Source: Eubacteriales bacterium
GTDB taxonomy: Bacteria > Bacillota > Clostridia > Oscillospirales > CAG-272
DNA: 6,694 bases
NCBI GenBank assembly: GCA_028709565.1
Contig: JAQVWU010000166.1
Coordinates: forward strand, 1 to 6,694
Direction of reading: 5' to 3'
Both the position numbers and the translations under genes were made by a program. This document shows, one piece after another, positions 6,334 to 6,694 of the stretch. The notes beneath the pieces are model-generated. The model was not told the origin of the DNA and did no database searches. It saw only the letters and a list, made by a program, of their open reading frames with translations. Every line of letters begins with the position of its first letter. The first letter of the stretch is position 1.

Positions 6334-6694
6334 ATGCTCAGGCTAATATTTGTCGAAGGGGTCTCGGGCGTGGGAAAGACGGTGATGACGCGAAAACTGC
6401 GCGATATTCTGCGCGAATCGGGATTTCGGGCCGATTGTTATCTTGAATTTGACCCGTCAAATCCTATTGACTTTTATTGCGCCGCGTATTTCGACAGGGA
6501 CGGTTATGACGATATACGGGCGCAATACCCCGGGCAGATTGATAAAATAGAAGAAAATACTGTTTTTGCCGATGATGTCAGACTGGTGCGCTACTACAAA
6601 AGGGATATTCCGCAGTTTGAGGAGTCCCTTCTGAGTTATATGGGCGAACGCGAATTTTGCTGGCGTCCGCGCAGACCTGTTCCCATGGCGGAAT
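6334..6694 (+). CDS. P-loop NTPase / kinase-like protein, 3' end outside the window
   Basis: From the ATG at 6334 the frame stays open for 120 codons to the window edge. The protein starts LRLIFVEGVSGVGKTVMTRK, with a Walker A motif GVSGVGKT (9-16) right at the N-terminus, as in nucleoside or small-molecule kinases. It continues with CYLEFDPSNPIDFYCAAYFD (about 35-54) and REFCWRPRRPVP (about 106-117). I recognise this layout (P-loop, then an acidic HP/NPIDF stretch, then a EFCxRP segment) from an uncharacterised Firmicutes P-loop NTPase family of about 250-300 residues, and no function is known to me. It is five bases after the Nudix gene, with no clear ribosome site, so translation is probably coupled. 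The gene is incomplete only because the window ends. Confidence 0.8.
   Translation, partial: MLRLIFVEGVSGVGKTVMTRKLRDILRESGFRADCYLEFDPSNPIDFYCAAYFDRDGYDDIRAQYPGQIDKIEENTVFADDVRLVRYYKRDIPQFEESLLSYMGEREFCWRPRRPVPMAE

Noticed and set aside
1..6694. tRNA, rRNA, CRISPR array, insertion sequence or riboswitch
   Set aside because: No direct-repeat arrays, transposase-like frames, terminal inverted repeats or tRNA-like cloverleafs were seen, and there is almost no non-coding space outside 1558-1632 and 3128-3281.

Overview
The window looks like chromosomal DNA of a Clostridia-type Firmicute (gut Oscillospirales-like is my guess). The grounds are strong GGAGG-type ribosome binding sites, TTG as well as ATG starts, sigma-A type promoters, roughly balanced base composition, and protein types common in that group (Na/Pi cotransporter with a PhoU-like tail, a Firmicutes-style P-loop NTPase). 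TAA, TAG and TGA all end genes here, so the code is standard.

Layout. (1) Positions 1-1557, plus strand: a Na+/phosphate cotransporter gene that enters from the left and is interrupted by an in-frame TAA at 127-129, between its two membrane repeats. A GC-rich hairpin with a T run (1574-1599) follows it. (2) Positions 1633-3127, minus strand: a GNAT acetyltransferase and an overlapping aminoglycoside-phosphotransferase-like kinase, transcribed towards the cotransporter from a well-formed extended -10 promoter at 3148-3176. (3) Positions 3128-3281: a divergent control region with back-to-back promoters and a perfect 12-bp palindrome between them. (4) Positions 3282-6694, plus strand: a tight run of six genes without visible internal terminators. 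These are a PhnB-like VOC protein, a divergent DUF692/MNIO-type iron oxidase homologue, a tandem-GNAT acetyltransferase with a TTG start, two adjacent Nudix hydrolases, and a P-loop NTPase cut by the right edge. Gaps are 5 to 23 bases, or short overlaps of 4 and 8 bases, so co-transcription is likely.

Taken together, the two divergent units collect eight small enzymes of classes that typically modify or clear small molecules (acetyl transfer, phosphoryl transfer, nucleotide hydrolysis, VOC chemistry, iron-dependent oxidation). No biosynthetic core, regulator, transporter or peptide precursor is visible. A shared pathway is therefore unproven, and an accessory, resistance- or detoxification-like gene set is equally possible. 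The most notable items are the MNIO homogue without its usual partner or peptide, and the interrupted cotransporter.
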